Notes: a model not told the origin generated them from the letters alone. DNA of 18,546 nt from Clostridiales bacterium UBA1779 (GCA_002314565.1 DCGL01000013.1:1-18546), one strand, 5' to 3'; counted from the stretch's first letter, positions 1 to 9,686 are shown. Numbers and translations: made by a program.

Positions 1-24
1 ACAAAAGAACCGTCCCTTGTCATC
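1..24 (-). repeat. REP-like palindrome, truncated by window edge
   Basis: These 24 bases are the reverse complement of the last 24 bases of the 28-base palindromic unit found twice at 6892-6963 (core GGGACGGTTCTTTTGTC). The four outermost bases would lie outside the window. The same core in opposite orientation at distant intergenic sites is how dispersed REP elements behave. It lies downstream of the 3' end of the minus-strand operon. Confidence 0.75.
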
Positions 25-49
25 CTGTCAGCTTTGAAAAGCTGACAGG
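24..49. repeat. Perfect inverted repeat (11-bp stem, TGAA loop)
   Basis: CCTGTCAGCTT (24-34) and AAGCTGACAGG (39-49) are perfect complements around the loop TGAA. The left arm abuts the REP-like unit at 1-24. The right arm runs into a second, diverged REP-like unit (44-67, with ACGTCCCC and GTGTCA). For the minus-strand operon ending at 138 this could act as a 3' RNA structure, but there is no clear T-run after it on that strand, so it is better read as part of a compound palindromic repeat. Confidence 0.7.
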
Positions 50-73
50 AGAAACGTCCCCGTGTCATACTTG

Positions 74-120
74 CCTTCCCCACGGGGGAAGGTGGCACGG
101 CGCAGCCGTGACGGATGAGG
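74..120. repeat. Two-hairpin dispersed repeat ending ACGGATGAGG
   Basis: Two perfect hairpins stand back to back: CCTTCCCC-acg-GGGGAAGG (74-92) and CACGGC-gca-GCCGTG (96-110). They are followed by ACGGATGAGG. From memory, this layout with a GACGGATGAGG end is a common high-copy intergenic element in gut Clostridia, which I cannot verify here. It ends 18 bases before the stop of the double-VWA gene, so on the minus strand it would be the first 3' structure in that transcript and may protect or end the message. No coding sequence was seen in 1-137. Confidence 0.65.
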
Positions 121-137
121 CTCCCGTCAGAATTCTT

Positions 138-2972
138 TTACATCTTTCTTCTCTTTGAATTGTCAACGTCCTTGAGCAGGGAAGAAATGCTGTTCAGCGA
201 GCTTTGTGCGTTTGTTTTGGGTTCGGGCTCGGCTTTCTTTGCAGCCTTTTCTTTTTTGGGCTTTCCGATCTTTTCTTCAGGGAAGCTTTCGGTCTTTTCT
301 TTTGCGTTTTTGTTTTCGACCGGCTCTTCGCTCTGCGTAGCTGTGCTGACTGTCGTGGGTGCTGTTACGGGAGCAGACTTCGGCAAGCGTTTCGGAAGCT
401 TTTCGCGGATTTTTGCAATAATTGCAGCAAAGTCTATTCCGAGTCGGCGAAGAGCGATATCGAGCATAATGAGAATAATTGCGATTATCAAAAATGCCGT
501 CGCAAGGCTCGTGCGGGAATCGGCTCCCGTGATTTTTATCTTCATTATGTCGTCGAGATTGTCAAAATCAGCGCTTCCTCCGACTTCTTCGCAAAGGGCC
601 TTTACGTATCCGAGGTCCTTTGCAAACATATCGTATTCATCGCTGTAGCGGACCGACATAGCGCCTTCTTTGGATACGGTGGTATTTCCGTTCGCGTCCT
701 TCTGAGTTACGATTGCGACGTAGCTGCCTTCTTCGGTCAGCTTAAATGAGCATTCATAGCTCGATATTCCTGAAGGAGCCATTGCAATTGTCTGCTGTTT
801 GCCGGAAGGGGAAATAACAGTTGCTTCGGTCTTCATATCAGCCCCGGACTCATCAGCTGCGAATAAAATTATACCGGTATCACCTGAGCGTGTAATCGAC
901 AGTGCTCCTCCTTCTTCGGTATCCGTTGAGGGAAGGATGAACGAAATCATATTCTTGATAAGCTTTACGCCTTCATCTGAGGCAAGCAGCTTTGAGGACC
1001 ATTTTCCGTTGAGGTCTGAGGTGTATGCAACGACTCTTCCGAGACCGTACTGCCATTCTGCAAGAAGCGGATCGTCTTCATCAGTTACAAGGACCGTATT
1101 GGCAAGACTCTTTTCCTCGGTTTTGACGTACCCGTCAAAAGTCGGAAGAGCCTGAATTCCGGAAAGAATATTGCTCCGGTATTCAACTTCAGGGTAGAAC
1201 GTTCTGTTATTCAGATATGAGCCGGCTATTGCTTTGAGTGCTTCGGTATAAATAATCTGGGGCAGCTTGCTTTCATCCTGAACGTTGATTATGTTTCCTC
1301 CGGTCGTTCCCGAAATGTAGTTCAGAATTGTCGGTGAAGTGTCAAATCCGACTGCAATTGAGGTTACGGTAATTTGTGCTTCCTTCATTTTCGACACAAT
1401 ACCCGAATTGAAAATCAGATTCTCATCTGCCGGCTGACCGTCGGTCAGAAGAATAACGTTTTTCAGAGCCGTTCCGCAATTCTGAAGCGCTTCGTAAGCT
1501 TCATTCAGCGATGAGGCAAGCATAGTTCCGCCGTTTATCTGGATCGTTTCGATTTTGTTCTGAACCGAACTCTTTTCTGTTCCGGGGACCATTTTTGAAA
1601 TCCATACGGCATTGTCGGAGAAGGCAATGACACCGACCTTGTCCTGTGGCTTTACGGTGCTGACGGCTTTAATTGCTCCTTTTTTGGCAAGCTCGAGAGG
1701 AGTCCCGATCATGGAGCCTGAATTGTCTATGAGAATCATCAGACCGACGTCATTTAAATTGTATTCGTCCTTGATTGTCATAGAAACCGGAAGAATTTCC
1801 TCAAGTGTTGAGTCCACCCAGTCCCCGAGTATGTATGACTGTGCTCCGCCCGTATATAAGAGACCGCGTCCGAGCTGGCTGACGTAGGATTTGAGCAAAT
1901 TGTCAAATCCCTCGGGAAGAGAATCCTTCGTGACGTTCATCATAATCACGGCTTCATATTTGCGAAGCTCCGAAATTGTGGCCGGAGCCATGGCAGCTGT
2001 GCATTTTTCCACCGTGACGCTGCCCGAAAGTATCTTTTCGATTTCGTGTGATTCACTGTCGGTTCCGTCGATTATCAGAACCTTTGGAACTCCCTGAACG
2101 TTAATGAAGCTGTATATCTTGTTGTTGGCGGCAAGCCAGTCGCCCTCGGCACGTACCTCGGCCGTATATGATGATATACCGGTTGATTCGGCAGTGCGTT
2201 TGAAAACGAAGCGGTTTGTGCCCTTTGTAAGTGAAATTTCATTTTCGGAGCTTGATACCCCGTCTTCTGTAAGTGTCAGGCTTGCCTGACAGTCGACGTT
2301 GCTCTCGATTGTAACCGTGATTGAAAATTCCTCTCCGCTGTAAACAACTTCGGGAATTGAAATGTCGGAAATCTGAATTTCACGGTTTACGGGATCGGTT
2401 TCATTAACTATTGCATCTATGCGGATATTCCTGGATTTCAGTACGTTTGCGGCTTCCCTTACGGAATTTATGTTTTCCTTTCCGTCGGTCAGCAGAATGA
2501 TTCTGTTGTTGGTATCTTCGGGAAGCAGAGCGGCAGCCTTGATAACGGCTGAGTAAATATCTGTATAAGAGCCGACCGGCGAGGTCTCGAAAACGGTAAA
2601 ATCAAAAACTTCCGTGGGAGGCAGTTCAATTTCGGAATTATATCCGAAGGTCAACAGTCCGATTGAGGTTTTCTCATCTGAATATCCGGTTGCCGTTTTG
2701 ACGATTTCTTCAAAATTGTCTCTGACTGTTCTCGCACTGTCCGACAGGTCGGCAACGATAAGAATGCTGTTCTTATCCGTGACCTTTGATACTGCAAGCC
2801 CCGAAAGAGAGGTAACGAGTAAAACAACGGCAAGAATTCTAGCAATAAACGCGGCAATTTTGCGGGAGCCCGCCCGTCTTTTCCTGTTATAGAACCAAAA
2901 AGGGATGATTACTGCGGCAAGCGCAGGTATTGCGGCCAGCAAAAGCCAGGGATTGTCAAAATTAACTTTCAC
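138..2972 (-). CDS. Large membrane protein with two VWA domains and an amidotransferase-like domain
   Basis: A 944-residue Bat-like membrane protein, last gene of the MoxR cluster. I start it at GTG 2972, because VKVNFDNPW mirrors the MKFLNPWG start of its upstream neighbour. A TTG at 2999 would add nine residues. In order: TM segments at about 8-28 and 39-62; a first VWA domain (70-190) with DLSDS at 75-79 and LLTDG at 160-164; an Ig-like stretch; a Rossmann, amidotransferase-like domain (296-400) without an obvious catalytic Cys; a second VWA (408-560) with full MIDAS residues DNSGS 416-420, T483 and D511; a beta-rich part; a TM at 822-842; and a 100-residue Lys/Pro/Glu-rich cytoplasmic tail. 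Such proteins are thought to bind metal-dependent partners outside the membrane and be acted on by MoxR. It overlaps the upstream gene by 11 nt, so translation is probably coupled. Partner and substrate are unknown. Confidence 0.9.
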   Translation of the reverse strand: MKVNFDNPWLLLAAIPALAAVIIPFWFYNRKRRAGSRKIAAFIARILAVVLLVTSLSGLAVSKVTDKNSILIVADLSDSARTVRDNFEEIVKTATGYSDEKTSIGLLTFGYNSEIELPPTEVFDFTVFETSPVGSYTDIYSAVIKAAALLPEDTNNRIILLTDGKENINSVREAANVLKSRNIRIDAIVNETDPVNREIQISDISIPEVVYSGEEFSITVTIESNVDCQASLTLTEDGVSSSENEISLTKGTNRFVFKRTAESTGISSYTAEVRAEGDWLAANNKIYSFINVQGVPKVLIIDGTDSESHEIEKILSGSVTVEKCTAAMAPATISELRKYEAVIMMNVTKDSLPEGFDNLLKSYVSQLGRGLLYTGGAQSYILGDWVDSTLEEILPVSMTIKDEYNLNDVGLMILIDNSGSMIGTPLELAKKGAIKAVSTVKPQDKVGVIAFSDNAVWISKMVPGTEKSSVQNKIETIQINGGTMLASSLNEAYEALQNCGTALKNVILLTDGQPADENLIFNSGIVSKMKEAQITVTSIAVGFDTSPTILNYISGTTGGNIINVQDESKLPQIIYTEALKAIAGSYLNNRTFYPEVEYRSNILSGIQALPTFDGYVKTEEKSLANTVLVTDEDDPLLAEWQYGLGRVVAYTSDLNGKWSSKLLASDEGVKLIKNMISFILPSTDTEEGGALSITRSGDTGIILFAADESGADMKTEATVISPSGKQQTIAMAPSGISSYECSFKLTEEGSYVAIVTQKDANGNTTVSKEGAMSVRYSDEYDMFAKDLGYVKALCEEVGGSADFDNLDDIMKIKITGADSRTSLATAFLIIAIILIMLDIALRRLGIDFAAIIAKIREKLPKRLPKSAPVTAPTTVSTATQSEEPVENKNAKEKTESFPEEKIGKPKKEKAAKKAEPEPKTNAQSSLNSISSLLKDVDNSKRRKM

Positions 2973-4782
2973 GGTTATACACCCACCATTCCGCCGCAAG
3001 CAGGCACAGCAGTGCTATGCACAGATACGGACGAAGGTCAAGTTGACCTTTATACTCGGAAATCTTTGAATCGGTAACAGAAGCAGCAGAATTTTCCATT
3101 GCGGATTCAGACGCAGGAATTCTCGCACAGAGACAAGCCGCAGTCTGCTCTGATTTCTTTCCGTCATCACCGTTTCTTTCAATGTTCTGCGTGATGCGGT
3201 ATACGCCGGGTATATCGAGACTCAACATGCGTTCGTCGCCTAAACTGATTGTTTTTTTATCAGGTCTTTCCACTTCTGTGCTTACAGAATAGGGCAGAAT
3301 TCTTACGTTTACGCTGTCGCCGCATTCGTGTATCCCGTCTCCGTCAGCCATTCTCGGAAGAGAATATGAAAGCAAATTCTGAATCAGAATCGGAAATTCC
3401 TTGAGAAGCGGCAGATTGCTGTCGTGAATATCAAATGAAAATACGGTAAGGATAAGGCCTGAAGAATTTTCTTTTCCGAAAACTACAGGATATTCACCGC
3501 AGTAAAGCGCAGTCATCCAATCTCCGTCTGCAGTCATTTCCCTGAACTGAGAGAGAATGATTGAGGTCGGATTTACGTATTCGCATAATTCTGATGCAAA
3601 TTTTCCGGAACCTGCTCTCAGGGTGCTGCCTTTGATTACCGAGCCGAAAGTGACTTCAGGTACGTCCAGTGAGGGATTTATCAACCACGCGGCACAGCTT
3701 TCCGGTATTTGTTCAGGAGTACAGCAGTCAAAGATAATAAGATCGTATTTATCAATCTGAGAAGCATCGTAATCGTCGGGAGTGCATTTGTAAATCTTGT
3801 AACTGCAGACTGCGCTGAGGGCTTTTTCCCAGAAAAAGCCGCTTTCCGAGACGACGAGTACGCTTCTGTCTGCATCCTTCACGACTGCGGCGCTGAGTGA
3901 ATTATCGGAATTCAGAACGTCATCTTCAGTAAATCTGACTGTGATGAGCTCTGCGTCTTCGGGAAGATTGTACCAGTAAACGTTCTGAGCTTCCCCCGCC
4001 TTAAGTGACAGATTTTTTGCGTCAAATATAAGTCCGTCGGCAAGCAGCTCAAGCGTTACGTCACAGTCGGAGCCAAAGCTTTCGACGGTGGAAAGAGCGG
4101 ACAGACCGCTGCTTGCATAGCCGGTTTTCAGGTTCAGCACGGCTTTGTTGTCGTAAGACAGGCTCATGTTTATATATTTCAGATATGAGTTTCCGTCGTC
4201 GTAAGAAAAGTCCGTATATACTCTGATCTCGCAGTTCGAGTTTTCAGACCTCATACTGTCGGCAAGCAGAACTGCAGACTCAATATCAGCAGTTCCGTAT
4301 CCGCATTTTGCGGATTTCAGTGCATTTTTTATTTCGTACTTGCTTTCCGAATGTGAAACGACGGGGAAAACCGTATCCTTTGCGATGATTACGGACATTT
4401 TCTTACCGTTTCCGAGTCCGTCTGCAATTTTCAGACATTCGTCAATGGCACGTTCAAATCTCGTACTGTCAACGTCTTCTGCCTGCATACTGGCTGACGC
4501 ATCAATGATTACTATAGCTTCATCGAAAACGTGGGTGCTGTTGAGCACGGGCCTTGCAATTGCAAGGGCCAGAATCAGAACCGAAAGCAATTGAAGAATA
4601 AAGAGCAGGCTCCTTTTCAGCTTCTGAAAGGGAGTCGTGGCCTCAAGCATAACTCTGGTCTTGCGCCAGAGATAAAGGCTCGGGACCTTTTGTACTTTAT
4701 GCTTCTGCTTCAATATATAAAGTACTATGAGGACGGGAATGGCGGAAAGCGCCAGAAGCCCCCACGGGTTCAAAAATTTCAA
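2962..4782 (-). CDS. BatA-like VWA membrane protein
   Basis: 606 residues. The N-terminus (residues 1-78) is the BatA N-terminal type: MKFLNPWG, TM 6-24, a short basic loop with PSLYLWRK, and a second TM at 57-78. A VWA domain follows (88-200) with MIDAS residues DASAS 94-98, T164 in GYGTAD and D191 in YTDFS. Next come a beta-rich region, a Rossmann-like stretch (306-390), another beta region and a last TM (about 584-602), leaving a very short cytoplasmic end. The start is TTG, chosen because AGAGGAG sits eight bases upstream and the family motif begins there. In Bat-type operons such proteins work with MoxR and DUF58 in envelope stress or complex assembly. The specific client here is not shown by the sequence. 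A 178-nt gap separates it from the DUF58 gene, so it may also have its own transcript. Confidence 0.9.
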   Translation of the reverse strand: MKFLNPWGLLALSAIPVLIVLYILKQKHKVQKVPSLYLWRKTRVMLEATTPFQKLKRSLLFILQLLSVLILALAIARPVLNSTHVFDEAIVIIDASASMQAEDVDSTRFERAIDECLKIADGLGNGKKMSVIIAKDTVFPVVSHSESKYEIKNALKSAKCGYGTADIESAVLLADSMRSENSNCEIRVYTDFSYDDGNSYLKYINMSLSYDNKAVLNLKTGYASSGLSALSTVESFGSDCDVTLELLADGLIFDAKNLSLKAGEAQNVYWYNLPEDAELITVRFTEDDVLNSDNSLSAAVVKDADRSVLVVSESGFFWEKALSAVCSYKIYKCTPDDYDASQIDKYDLIIFDCCTPEQIPESCAAWLINPSLDVPEVTFGSVIKGSTLRAGSGKFASELCEYVNPTSIILSQFREMTADGDWMTALYCGEYPVVFGKENSSGLILTVFSFDIHDSNLPLLKEFPILIQNLLSYSLPRMADGDGIHECGDSVNVRILPYSVSTEVERPDKKTISLGDERMLSLDIPGVYRITQNIERNGDDGKKSEQTAACLCARIPASESAMENSAASVTDSKISEYKGQLDLRPYLCIALLCLLAAEWWVYNRES

Positions 4783-4790
4783 AATAAAAA

Positions 4791-4797
4791 CTCCTCT
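4791..4797 (-). promoter_or_regulatory. Shine-Dalgarno fixing a TTG start
   Basis: On the minus strand AGAGGAG is followed by eight bases (TTTTTATT) and then TTG AAA TTT, the first codons of the BatA-like gene. There is no in-frame ATG or GTG nearby that keeps the conserved N-terminus, so this site decides the start. Confidence 0.8.
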
Positions 4798-4814
4798 GTA
4801 TTCTCAGAATACAG
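4796..4814. repeat. Perfect 8-bp inverted repeat touching the ribosome site
   Basis: CTGTATTC-tca-GAATACAG is a perfect dyad with a three-base loop, directly upstream of, and touching, the AGAGGAG of the BatA-like gene. It could be an operator for a dimeric repressor, or an RNA hairpin that affects ribosome access. Neither is proven by sequence alone. Confidence 0.6.
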
Positions 4815-4891
4815 CAGTCAGATGTTTATCGGGCAAGACCGAAAAAACAGTTAGACTTGATTCTGAAAAGAATTGTTTTCCGGTAAATGTG

Positions 4892-4913
4892 AAAAAAATA
4901 TGTCTTTGAGACA
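4892..4913 (-). terminator. Weak intrinsic-terminator-like hairpin after the DUF58 gene
   Basis: Read on the minus strand: TGTCT-caa-AGACA, then two bases, then seven T residues. The stem is only five base pairs with low GC, so it would terminate partially at best and let some transcript pass into the VWA genes. It overlaps the degenerate REP-like copy. Confidence 0.35.
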
Positions 4914-4932
4914 AAAGAAATGTCCCTCAGTC
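4910..4932 (-). repeat. Degenerate copy of the REP-like unit
   Basis: This stretch matches the inner 22 bases of the 6892 repeat (reverse complement) apart from about three substitutions and one inserted base: GACAAAAGAA and GTCCCT are kept. The palindromic outer arms are lost. It lies in the 178-nt gap between the DUF58 and BatA-like genes, and no gene was seen in that gap. Confidence 0.55.
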
Positions 4933-4960
4933 TTATTGAGAAAAAAGAATTTCAAAGATA

Positions 4961-5851
4961 TCAGCCTATTAGCCCTGTGTTTCCCGCACGCTCGATAAGC
5001 ACGTTTTCCATGTCTTCATCGGAAGATGCGCAGATAAGCGTGATACCGCGCGACATGCATAAACTCTTTATCTGATTTCTGAATTCTTCAAGAGCCTTTT
5101 GGTAATATGAAAGAGTTTCCTGCGTTGCATTGATTTCGCAGAAAGTGTTTTTTTCGCTGTCCTCAAGGCGGAGCATTCCTTCAAGCTGCGGATCAATCTC
5201 CTCAGGACAGAGAAGATGAATTACGATTACTTCCTGACGCATGAAGAGAAGATAGTCAAGAGCCTTTTTGTACTCCTCATCGCTCATAAGGTCTGAGATG
5301 AGAATTGCTGCTCCGTCACCGGGATGAATGCCTTTTATGCCGCGAAGGGAACTGTCAAGTCTCGTGTCCCCGTGTGCTTCGGTATTTTCAAGCACCTCGA
5401 GTGTGCGGTAAAAGCCCTGAAGAGTCGTGACGGAACCTGAAATTGCTTCACTTCCGCCGTCGGAAAGACCGATGATTTCAACCTTGTCACGGGCTCTGAA
5501 GGCAAGATAGGCAAAGGCTGCGGCAAGCTTTTTTGCTGCTGTCAGTTTTGTGGGTTCACCGAAGTCCATTGAAGCGGACAGGTCAATAAAAATTCTTACG
5601 TTGAGCTGCTTTTCATCCAGAAAGAGCTTAATGAAGAACTTTTCGAATCTGGCATAGGCGTTCCAGTCAATTCGTCTGAAATCGTCACCCTGGTTGTATT
5701 CCCTGAAGTTTGAAAATTCAACGGTGCTGCCGAGGGCCTTTGACCGTCGGCCTCCGGTATAGCTTGTGTTTACTGCCTTTGTAAAACGCAGTGACAGACT
5801 GTCAAGCCTTTTTAGGAAGGCATCATCGAAGATCCTGTTTTCGTTACTCAT
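4961..5851 (-). CDS. DUF58 domain protein (MoxR partner)
   Basis: 296 residues, soluble, with no TM segment. The DUF58 core is clear: G41...VEFSNFREYNQGDDFRRIDW (about 44-63) followed by NAYAR. It then runs into a VWA-like fold with DLSAS at 90-94, a T/D pair in GDTRLDSSL (161-169) and ISDLMS around D187. These match MIDAS positions, so metal binding is possible. DUF58 proteins are almost always encoded beside MoxR ATPases and are thought to be adaptors or clients. The ATG overlaps the MoxR stop in an ATGA, which indicates translational coupling. Many homologues carry two N-terminal TM segments; this is the shorter, cytoplasmic type. Molecular function is unproven in the family. Confidence 0.93.
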   Translation of the reverse strand: MSNENRIFDDAFLKRLDSLSLRFTKAVNTSYTGGRRSKALGSTVEFSNFREYNQGDDFRRIDWNAYARFEKFFIKLFLDEKQLNVRIFIDLSASMDFGEPTKLTAAKKLAAAFAYLAFRARDKVEIIGLSDGGSEAISGSVTTLQGFYRTLEVLENTEAHGDTRLDSSLRGIKGIHPGDGAAILISDLMSDEEYKKALDYLLFMRQEVIVIHLLCPEEIDPQLEGMLRLEDSEKNTFCEINATQETLSYYQKALEEFRNQIKSLCMSRGITLICASSDEDMENVLIERAGNTGLIG

Positions 5852-6828
5852 TGCTCATTCTCAGCGAGCATTTTTTCAATGACGCTGTCGGCAGAAAGAC
5901 CTTCGCTCAGGGCTTCGAAGTTCAGAGCTATTCTGTGACGAAGAACCGGAAGTGCAAGCTTTTTGAGATCGTTTACTGATACGTTGTATCTTCCTTCCAT
6001 CAGTGCGTTAACCTTTGCACCGGAAATAAGAGACTGAGCGGCACGGGGGCTGGCACCGAAGCGCAGATACTGCTTTGCGGAAGGAAGCGCATAAGACAGC
6101 TCGGGATGCGTTCCGCCTATTAGGGAGGAGGCAAATTTCATAACAGTGTCGGAAACGGGAACTTCACGTGCAATATCTCTCATTTCAAGCAAACGTTCAC
6201 GGTCGATTACCTTTTCGGAGCTTTCATCCTGCTTCTTCTGGGTCAGGGACACTATTGATTCAAGATCCTCATTTGAGGGGAAGGGGACTAAAATCTTGAA
6301 CATAAAACGGTCTGTCTGAGCTTCGGGAAGCGGATATGTGCCCTCCTGCTCTACGGGGTTCTGGGTTGCAAGCACGAAGAAGGGTTCTTCCATACGGTAG
6401 GATTCGCCGGCAACGGTGACGGTGTGCTCCTGCATGGCTTCAAGCAGGGCGCTCTGCGTTTTCGGCGTTGCACGGTTGATTTCATCGGCAAGAAGAATGC
6501 TTGTGAAAACCGGTCCCTTGCGGAACATAAAGCTGACGTTTCCGCTTTCATCCTTAATAACGATATTGGTTCCGGTTACGTCTGCCGGCATCAGGTCGGG
6601 AGTGAACTGAATTCTCGAAAAGGGCATATCGAGAACGCGGCCTATCGTGCGTACGAGTCTCGTTTTTCCAAGTCCCGGAACGCCTTCAAGCAATACGTTG
6701 CCGCCGCTGATAATGGCAATGAGGGTTTCTTTTACAATTTCCTTCTGTCCGATAACGTCCTTGCCTATTTCTTTCAGTATGTCTTCTGTGTTTTTTCTGA
6801 AAAGATCAACACTCTGTTCTGTAAGCAT
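5848..6828 (-). CDS. MoxR-family AAA+ ATPase
   Basis: 326 residues, the usual MoxR length. Visible motifs: Walker A GVPGLGKT (49-56), the MoxR-typical FTPDLMPADVTG (75-86), Walker B ILLADEINRA with D115/E116, QSALLEAMQE (125-134), sensor-1 ATQNP with N157, PLPEAQTDRF (167-175) with a candidate arginine finger at R174, and sensor-2 GASPRA with R262. MoxR ATPases form hexamers that remodel or activate VWA-containing partners; here the partners would be the DUF58 protein and the two VWA membrane proteins that follow. There is only a weak Shine-Dalgarno before the ATG, and no other in-frame start fits. It is preceded by a 222-nt gap with two REP-like hairpins, so it may start a separate transcript or take a lower or higher share of the upstream one. 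Confidence 0.95.
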   Translation of the reverse strand: MLTEQSVDLFRKNTEDILKEIGKDVIGQKEIVKETLIAIISGGNVLLEGVPGLGKTRLVRTIGRVLDMPFSRIQFTPDLMPADVTGTNIVIKDESGNVSFMFRKGPVFTSILLADEINRATPKTQSALLEAMQEHTVTVAGESYRMEEPFFVLATQNPVEQEGTYPLPEAQTDRFMFKILVPFPSNEDLESIVSLTQKKQDESSEKVIDRERLLEMRDIAREVPVSDTVMKFASSLIGGTHPELSYALPSAKQYLRFGASPRAAQSLISGAKVNALMEGRYNVSVNDLKKLALPVLRHRIALNFEALSEGLSADSVIEKMLAENEQ

Positions 6829-6891
6829 GGTATCTGAGTGCAGTCAAGGCTTGCGTCTTTGGCTGCGTTCCTTTCGTCTGTTTATTTGATG

Positions 6892-6919
6892 GATGACAAG
6901 GGACGGTTCTTTTGTCATC
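6892..6919 (+). repeat. REP-like palindrome, copy 1
   Basis: Arms GATGACAA and TTGTCATC pair perfectly, then two G-T (G-U in RNA) pairs and G-C, A-T close on a CGGT loop. The full 12-bp stem with wobbles forms only on the plus strand; on the minus strand the wobbles become A-C mismatches. That strand asymmetry, with an internal GGAC, is reminiscent of REP elements moved by Y1 (RAYT) transposases. No such transposase is in the window. Confidence 0.8.
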
Positions 6920-6935
6920 TTTTGTTATTTGATAA

Positions 6936-6963
6936 GATGACAAGGGACGGTTCTTTTGTCATC
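6936..6963 (+). repeat. REP-like palindrome, copy 2 (identical)
   Basis: Base-for-base identical to the unit at 6892-6919, in direct orientation, 44 bases downstream. It is followed by a run of seven T on the plus strand. The shared TTTATTTGAT spacer before and after each unit shows that the whole block, not only the palindrome, is tandemly duplicated. Confidence 0.8.
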
Positions 6964-7050
6964 TTTTTTTGTTTATTTGATGAAAATGCAGTTTTATTTT
7001 TTTATTATTTCGATAAAATCGGGAGATTTTCAAAATCGGCAGATCCTGTT

Positions 7051-8781
<1,731 letters not shown>

Positions 8782-8792
8782 TTTGTGTTTTA

Positions 8793-9686
8793 TCAGCTCT
8801 TGTTTTTGGGGGATTTCTGGGGATTGATGTTTTTGATTGCTCCGAGAACGCATAATACCGAAATCAGTATAAGCTGCAGAGGAGTCATTATCAGAGTAAC
8901 GAAGGTCTCGTGGAATCCGTGGTAGTTGTAGGTGTCTTCAAAACCGGTAACTGCCAGTCTGAATATCATATAGAGAAAGCATCCGGGGTCTGCCTGAATA
9001 AACAGCGGAATATTAGAGAACTGGGCAAGGATAAACGTTCTTCTACTCATATATTCAATCATAAACTCATTGATGAGTTCGCAAATCAGTGCGAGAATGA
9101 GCCAAATTGCGAAAACGGCAACGATGATGAGGAATGCGAGTATTTCAGCTGCAGCTGTTTTCTTCGTTACTGTTGAAAAGAAAATTGCCACAGATGCAGT
9201 AAAGAACGAAAAGAGAATCACCGACACGTATGTGGCTATCAGCATCTGAACCGTGACACCGCCGAGCAGTGCAAGTCCCGAATACAGGGGAAGCATGGCA
9301 CATGAAATCAGCAGAATGAAGGAGCAAGATGACGTCAGTTTCCCGAGAATAATTTTGGAAGGGCTCATCTGTGAGCAGACGAGTAAATCCATCGTCTGTC
9401 TCTGCTTTTCACCTGTGATTTCACCGGCAGCTGCACCCAGAGCCGTGAGCATTGAAAATCCGATGTGAATTCCGGCGATAATTATAAAAACGAGGGTGCC
9501 GGATTCCGAAAGGTCGGACGGGGTTACGTTGTTGAAAATCAGAATTGTTCCGTAAATTACTATGAGAAGCGCGGTAATGCCTGCGACCGGAAGCAGCAGA
9601 AGAACGAGAGTGAGAGCACGCTTGGACCTTCTTCTCATTCCGAAGCGCAGTATTGCGTTTGAGAAAAATTCTTTAATTGCCGTCAT
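8793..9686 (-). CDS. ABC-2 type transporter permease
   Basis: 297 residues from the ATG at 9686, which has GGAGG nine bases upstream. An ATG ten codons earlier (9716) has no comparable site. Six to seven hydrophobic segments are visible (about 28-50, 63-84, 109-133, 136-166, 168-196 and 263-285). The cytoplasmic coupling-helix motif ITGEKQRQTMDLLVCSQMSP (around 80-100) is the ABC-2 equivalent of EKERGTLELL. It forms a transporter with the ATPase gene just upstream (14-nt overlap). Substrate is unknown; the neighbourhood suggests an envelope or surface component. The family resembles the permease of multi-copper or gliding-type ABC-2 exporters. Confidence 0.92.
   Translation of the reverse strand: MTAIKEFFSNAILRFGMRRRSKRALTLVLLLLPVAGITALLIVIYGTILIFNNVTPSDLSESGTLVFIIIAGIHIGFSMLTALGAAAGEITGEKQRQTMDLLVCSQMSPSKIILGKLTSSCSFILLISCAMLPLYSGLALLGGVTVQMLIATYVSVILFSFFTASVAIFFSTVTKKTAAAEILAFLIIVAVFAIWLILALICELINEFMIEYMSRRTFILAQFSNIPLFIQADPGCFLYMIFRLAVTGFEDTYNYHGFHETFVTLIMTPLQLILISVLCVLGAIKNINPQKSPKNKS

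Larger units (their letters stand above)
6829..7050. other. 222-nt intergenic region with tandem palindromes
   Basis: No gene is visible. The stretch holds two identical 28-base palindromic units (6892-6963) flanked by three copies of a TTTATTTGAT-like spacer (near 6881, 6924 and 6971). An AT-rich dyad GATTTTCAAAATC (about 7026-7038) lies just past the end of the coiled-coil gene. I could not find a convincing minus-strand promoter for the MoxR gene. Confidence 0.6.

Noticed and set aside
115..749. Plus-strand frames of 177 and 181 residues opposite the double-VWA gene
   Set aside because: They lie wholly antisense to the charged tail and TM of a well-supported gene and look like no known protein.
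8782..8853. 24-residue N-terminal extension of the coiled-coil protein
   Set aside because: It would overlap the permease by 60 nt, is polar, and lacks a ribosome site; ATG 8781 follows the permease stop directly.
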